A program made the position numbers and the translations under genes. Shown here piece after piece: positions 6,005 to 8,934 of a DNA stretch of 8,934 nt. Each line of letters begins with the position of its first letter. Positions within the stretch are counted from its first letter, which is position 1. The DNA comes from Oligoflexus sp. (GTDB lineage Bacteria; Bdellovibrionota_B; Oligoflexia; Oligoflexales; Oligoflexaceae), in contig JASLCY010000505.1 in the NCBI GenBank assembly GCA_030151925.1, positions 1 through 8,934 on the forward strand, given 5' to 3'. The notes under the pieces are model-generated. The model was not told the DNA's origin and ran no database searches. It saw only the letters and a list, made by a program, of their open reading frames with translations.

Positions 6005-6640
6005 ATGACGACTACCGACTTCGAACTCTTCCACTACTGGCGCTCATCCTGCTCCTGGCGCGTGCGTTACGCGCTCGCCCTCAAGGGCCTGAATTATAAA
6101 TCGACGGCGGTGAACCTGCTCAAGGACGAGCAGAGCGACCTGCCCTATCTCCAGCTCAACCCGGCCGGACTCGTGCCGACTTTGTTGGTCAAAGGCCGGC
6201 CGCTGACCGATTCCCTCGCCATCGTCGAATGGCTCGAGGAGGCTTATCCGACGCCGGCCCTCCTGCCGAAGGACCCTTGGGCCCGCGCGCAGATGCGGAG
6301 CTTCGTGATGCTCATCAGCGCCGGCATACAGCCGCTGGCGAACCTCAGGACCTCGAAATACCATTCTGCGGACGCGGAGAAGAAGAACGAGTGGAACAGG
6401 CACTTCATCACGGAGGGTTTGATTCCGGTCGAGACCCTCTTGCGGCGGGAGTCGGGGAGCTTCAGCTTCGGGGATACGGCGTCGATGGCCGACGTGTTCC
6501 TCATCCCCCAGGTCTATAACGCGCATCGCTTCAACGTGGACATGAGCCGTTTCCCGAACGCCCAGCGCGTGTACGACGCCGCAATGAAAACGGCCGCGTG
6601 CGACGCGGCCGCTCCTCATAATCAACCGGGCGCGAGCTGA
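6005..6640 (+). CDS. maiA: Zeta-class glutathione transferase / maleylacetoacetate isomerase
   Basis: Glutathione-dependent enzyme; family members convert maleylacetoacetate to fumarylacetoacetate in tyrosine breakdown and can act on alpha-haloacids. The 211-residue cytosolic protein has an N-terminal thioredoxin-fold domain with the zeta active-site motif RSSCSWRVR (Ser14, Ser15, Cys16, the same numbering as human GSTZ1), the cis-Pro segment LVPTLL, and DSLAI in place of the usual QSLAI for the glutathione gamma-glutamyl contact. The helical C-terminal domain carries IQPLANL, MADVFLIPQVYNAHRF and the closing AAPHNQPGA, matching the family's HPxxQPD end. It begins 10 bases after the phospholipase stop with only a weak TGGAA ribosome site, so it may rely on translation from upstream. 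No other tyrosine-pathway gene (hmgA, fahA) is present, so the physiological substrate is uncertain. Its last codons contain a hairpin that probably terminates the opposing slt gene. Confidence 0.9.
   Translation: MTTTDFELFHYWRSSCSWRVRYALALKGLNYKSTAVNLLKDEQSDLPYLQLNPAGLVPTLLVKGRPLTDSLAIVEWLEEAYPTPALLPKDPWARAQMRSFVMLISAGIQPLANLRTSKYHSADAEKKNEWNRHFITEGLIPVETLLRRESGSFSFGDTASMADVFLIPQVYNAHRFNVDMSRFPNAQRVYDAAMKTAACDAAAPHNQPGAS
6587..6611 (-). terminator. Probable rho-independent terminator of slt, inside maiA
   Basis: CGGCCGCGT (6591-6599) and ACGCGGCCG (6603-6611) form a perfect, very GC-rich 9-bp stem with a 3-base loop. On the minus strand TTTT (6587-6590) follows directly; on the plus strand no T-run follows. 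It lies 33 bases past the slt stop and within the coding end of maiA. The T-tract is short, so efficiency is uncertain. Confidence 0.6.
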
Positions 6641-6643
6641 GAT

Positions 6644-8934
6644 TCAGCGCATCGAGGTCTTCTCGTCCTGGGCCTTCTTCGAATCGACGATCAGCTGGTT
6701 CGGCAGGAGGGCCTCCATCAGGTCCATCTTCGCCTGCGGGCCTTCATACCAGCGTTTGTAGTAGAAGTAGTTGCGCATCACGAGCTTCACGTACGAACGG
6801 GTCTCCTTGTAGGGGATGCGTTCGATGAAGAGCACGAGGTCGCTGGAGTCGATGCTGGAGAGCCAGCGTTCGGTCGCGCGCGGGTTCGCGTTGTAGCTCG
6901 TCAGCACGAAGACCGGATGCTTGTATTTCTGCAGCAGGCGGTTCACGTGGTGGATGCCGAGCATCAGATTGGTCTCGGGATCCGAGAGGTTGCGTTCGTC
7001 GTGCATCACGCCCGAGACCAGGGCGCCCTTGCCGGAATCGACATAATGCGAGGACAGCGCCTTGGCCTCGAGGCGGGCGGTGCCGGGCATCATCTGCATG
7101 AGGCCGCGGGCGCCGACGGGCGATTGGGCCTTGGGATTGAACACGCTCTCCTGGCGAATGATCGCGTTCACGTAATGCGGATCCACGCCCAGCTTCTTCG
7201 AGTAGTGGTCGATGATCGACGCGAAGGAACGGGGGAAGAGGATGCGCTCCATGCCTTTCGGCAAGGTGATGCGATAGGCCTTCGAGAGGTTCTGGTAGCT
7301 CTTCACCGCCGCGAGCCAATCGCCGGAGGCGTATTGGAAGATCGCTTTGGCGAGCAGGCGATGGCTGTTGCTCGGGCCCGCGGTCGGGATCTCGTTGATC
7401 TCGCACTGCGCTTCGACCTTCTGGCCCGAGGCGAGGAGGTTCTCCGAGCGATCGAGGATGGCGCGATCGCTCTTCTGGAAGTCCTTCAGCATCTCGGTGC
7501 GATTGAAGGTCGGCACCTGCATGGGCGGGAGGAAGTAGGTGCGGCCGTTCATCTTCTCGAGCGCGAGCTGGCCGAGGGCGCCGTAGAAGGTCGAGTAGAA
7601 CTCCTGGGCCAGGCGCTGCCAGAAGAATTCCGCGCGCTTCTTGTCCTCTTTCTCGTAATAGATCTTGCCCGCCCAATAGAGGGCCATCGGCAGGGTCGCG
7701 GCATCGCGCTCGTCGGGGACCTTGCGGGATTCGCGTTCGATCAGGCGGATCGCGGCGTTGAGGGCTTCGTCGTTCTGCTTCTGGATCGCCGCGATCACGA
7801 TCGTCTCGCTCAGCGCCTCGTTCACCTTCTCGTCCTTCGGATAAAGCTCGGAGAAGGCCTTGAACTTCTGCTCGGCGCCGGCGAAGTCGCCTTCGTTCTC
7901 GATGATGCGGGCATAGGTGAAGAGAGCGTCGGCGTTCACTTCGGGATAGGATTTATCCGAACGCTTGATGAGGTCGTCGAAGATCGCCCGCGCTTCGTCG
8001 AACTGGTTGCGGCCCCAGAGTATCAGGCCCTGCTTCCTCTTCGCGAGGGCCTCGCCGACGAAGCCATAACGGTCCTTGAGGGGCTCCTCCATCTGTTCCC
8101 AGTAGGTCAGGCGGTTGCGTTCGCCCTTGCCGCGCCAGCAGGATTCGAGTTTCCCGCCGCTCGCCTCGACCAGGGTGAGGTACTTCTTATCCTTGTCCTC
8201 GCGGATGGCCGCGATGAGGTCTTTCTGGGCCCTTTCGCAGAGCTCATCCTTCGCCGCGCGGTCGGCGAGGTCGGTCTTCGCCTTCACCGGGTTGGTGCTC
8301 AGGAGCTCGGCCTTCTCCTCGAAGAGGTCGGGATAACTCGCGACGAGGCGGGGGAAGGGCTGGATCGCCTGCGAGAGCTCCTTCCGCATATCTTTCTGGG
8401 TGCTGTCGTCGAGGCGGTAGATCAAAGTCCTGAGGCCGTCCTCGAGGAACGCCGGCGAGCGGAACTCCTGCACCATCGCCAGGAACCTCTGCGCTTCGGC
8501 CTTGCCGAGCTGCGACTTCTCGTTGCCGCGCATCTCCTTGAGTATCACGCGCTTGCGCGGGCAGCTCACGCCGCCGTAATTCAGGAGATAACCTTCGACC
8601 TCGTCCTGATCGGCGAGCGAGAGATGGCCGGAATCGATGAGGGCCTGCGCCAAGTACGGGAACATAGGCGAGTCTTTGAGCTCTTTTTCCTTGGACTCAA
8701 TGAACTTCAAGGCCTTCTCGGACGAAGCCTTGGTCGCGCCGGGGCGCTTGACGTCCCACATAAGGCGCGAATATTCATCCAAACCCTTGGCGTATTTCTG
8801 ATAATCGGCATCGCTCATCAGCAGCGGCGAGGAGCCGTTCTGCATCGACGCGATCCACTTGTCGAAACCCTCGTCGGCCTGCTTCACGCCCGCCTTGATC
8901 TCACGCAGCGCGTGGTTTTCCGGAGGCGTTTGGG
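6644..8934 (-). CDS. slt: Soluble-type lytic transglycosylase (GH23), N-terminus outside window
   Basis: Periplasmic enzyme that cuts the MurNAc-GlcNAc bond of peptidoglycan to give 1,6-anhydro ends, used in wall turnover and insertion of envelope machines. 762 residues are visible and the frame is open to the right edge. A GTG at 8887 is possible but would leave no signal peptide, so it is read as internal Val. Most of the protein is an alpha-helical, TPR-like superhelix, clearest around nucleotides 7835-8020 (GRNQFDEARAIFDDLIKR, then EGDFAGAEQKFKAFSELYP). The SLT catalytic domain follows: RQES with the catalytic Glu encoded at 7148-7150, VGARGLMQMMPGTAR, then NLMLGIHHVNRLL, TSYNANP and IPYKETRSYVKLVMRNY, the usual Slt70 order. 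Four cysteines fall in the helical part, which could make it a client of disulfide enzymes. It converges on maiA with only three bases between the stop codons. The family is secure; the full length is unknown. Confidence 0.93.
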   Translation of the reverse strand, partial: QTPPENHALREIKAGVKQADEGFDKWIASMQNGSSPLLMSDADYQKYAKGLDEYSRLMWDVKRPGATKASSEKALKFIESKEKELKDSPMFPYLAQALIDSGHLSLADQDEVEGYLLNYGGVSCPRKRVILKEMRGNEKSQLGKAEAQRFLAMVQEFRSPAFLEDGLRTLIYRLDDSTQKDMRKELSQAIQPFPRLVASYPDLFEEKAELLSTNPVKAKTDLADRAAKDELCERAQKDLIAAIREDKDKKYLTLVEASGGKLESCWRGKGERNRLTYWEQMEEPLKDRYGFVGEALAKRKQGLILWGRNQFDEARAIFDDLIKRSDKSYPEVNADALFTYARIIENEGDFAGAEQKFKAFSELYPKDEKVNEALSETIVIAAIQKQNDEALNAAIRLIERESRKVPDERDAATLPMALYWAGKIYYEKEDKKRAEFFWQRLAQEFYSTFYGALGQLALEKMNGRTYFLPPMQVPTFNRTEMLKDFQKSDRAILDRSENLLASGQKVEAQCEINEIPTAGPSNSHRLLAKAIFQYASGDWLAAVKSYQNLSKAYRITLPKGMERILFPRSFASIIDHYSKKLGVDPHYVNAIIRQESVFNPKAQSPVGARGLMQMMPGTARLEAKALSSHYVDSGKGALVSGVMHDERNLSDPETNLMLGIHHVNRLLQKYKHPVFVLTSYNANPRATERWLSSIDSSDLVLFIERIPYKETRSYVKLVMRNYFYYKRWYEGPQAKMDLMEALLPNQLIVDSKKAQDEKTSMR

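Noticed and set aside
4387..6006. 539-codon open frame on the minus strand, opposite the phospholipase gene
   Set aside because: It is longer than many real genes but its product is an Arg/His/Asp/Glu-rich string without motifs, a usual by-product of GC-rich codon bias on the other strand. The plus-strand frame has clear patatin motifs and a ribosome site.
6744..7676. 310-codon frame on the same strand as slt in another register
   Set aside because: Arg/Pro-rich shadow of the slt catalytic region; the slt register has all SLT motifs.
8885..8887. GTG as the start of slt
   Set aside because: The frame stays open for 15 more codons to the window edge, and a periplasmic enzyme starting there would have no signal peptide.

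Overview
The window comes from a GC-rich, aerobic, Gram-negative (two-membrane) bacterium. The evidence is a cytochrome c oxidase operon, a full-length DsbD that carries electrons across the inner membrane, and a large Slt-type periplasmic lytic transglycosylase. The CoxB flavour (a GPDNxxGTxDD loop and a CAEMCGIGHGIM copper site) and the gene mix suggest a delta-proteobacterial or Bdellovibrionota-like lineage, but that placement is inference. No tRNA, rRNA, CRISPR array, insertion sequence or phage gene was seen.

Layout. (1) Positions 1-1829, minus strand: a respiratory operon read right to left. It holds a secreted diheme c4-like cytochrome, a 35-residue single-helix membrane protein that length cut-offs would miss, cytochrome oxidase subunit II (CoxB) and the start of subunit I (CoxA), which leaves the window at position 1. 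A plausible promoter lies at 1881-1908. (2) Positions 1978-2518, minus strand: a lone rplX (ribosomal protein L24) with its own promoter and rho-independent terminator, away from its usual rplN-rplX-rplE setting. (3) Positions 2619-6640, plus strand: a tight three-gene unit, dsbD, a patatin-like phospholipase with an N-terminal receiver-like domain, and a zeta-class glutathione transferase/maleylacetoacetate isomerase, with gaps of 1 and 10 bases. (4) Positions 6644-8934, minus strand: a convergent soluble-type lytic transglycosylase whose N-terminus, including the expected signal peptide, lies beyond the right edge. Its likely terminator hairpin sits inside the last codons of maiA.

How they work together. 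The left operon makes the terminal oxidase with its probable electron donor: cytochrome c passes electrons to CuA in CoxB, then to the haem/copper centre of CoxA. DsbD sends reducing power to the periplasm, where it can serve disulfide isomerisation and cytochrome c maturation, so it links logically, though not by operon, to the cytochrome genes. The patatin and GST genes share the dsbD transcript, and why they do is not evident from the sequence. The left block (cox genes, rplX) is visibly lower in GC than the right block, consistent with highly expressed housekeeping genes or a different history.

Most worth a second look: the 35-residue protein just upstream of subunit II, whose gene order mirrors Thermus ba3 oxidase (subunit IIa, II, I); the receiver-like domain fused to a patatin; and the isolated rplX with a perfect palindrome abutting its -35 box.
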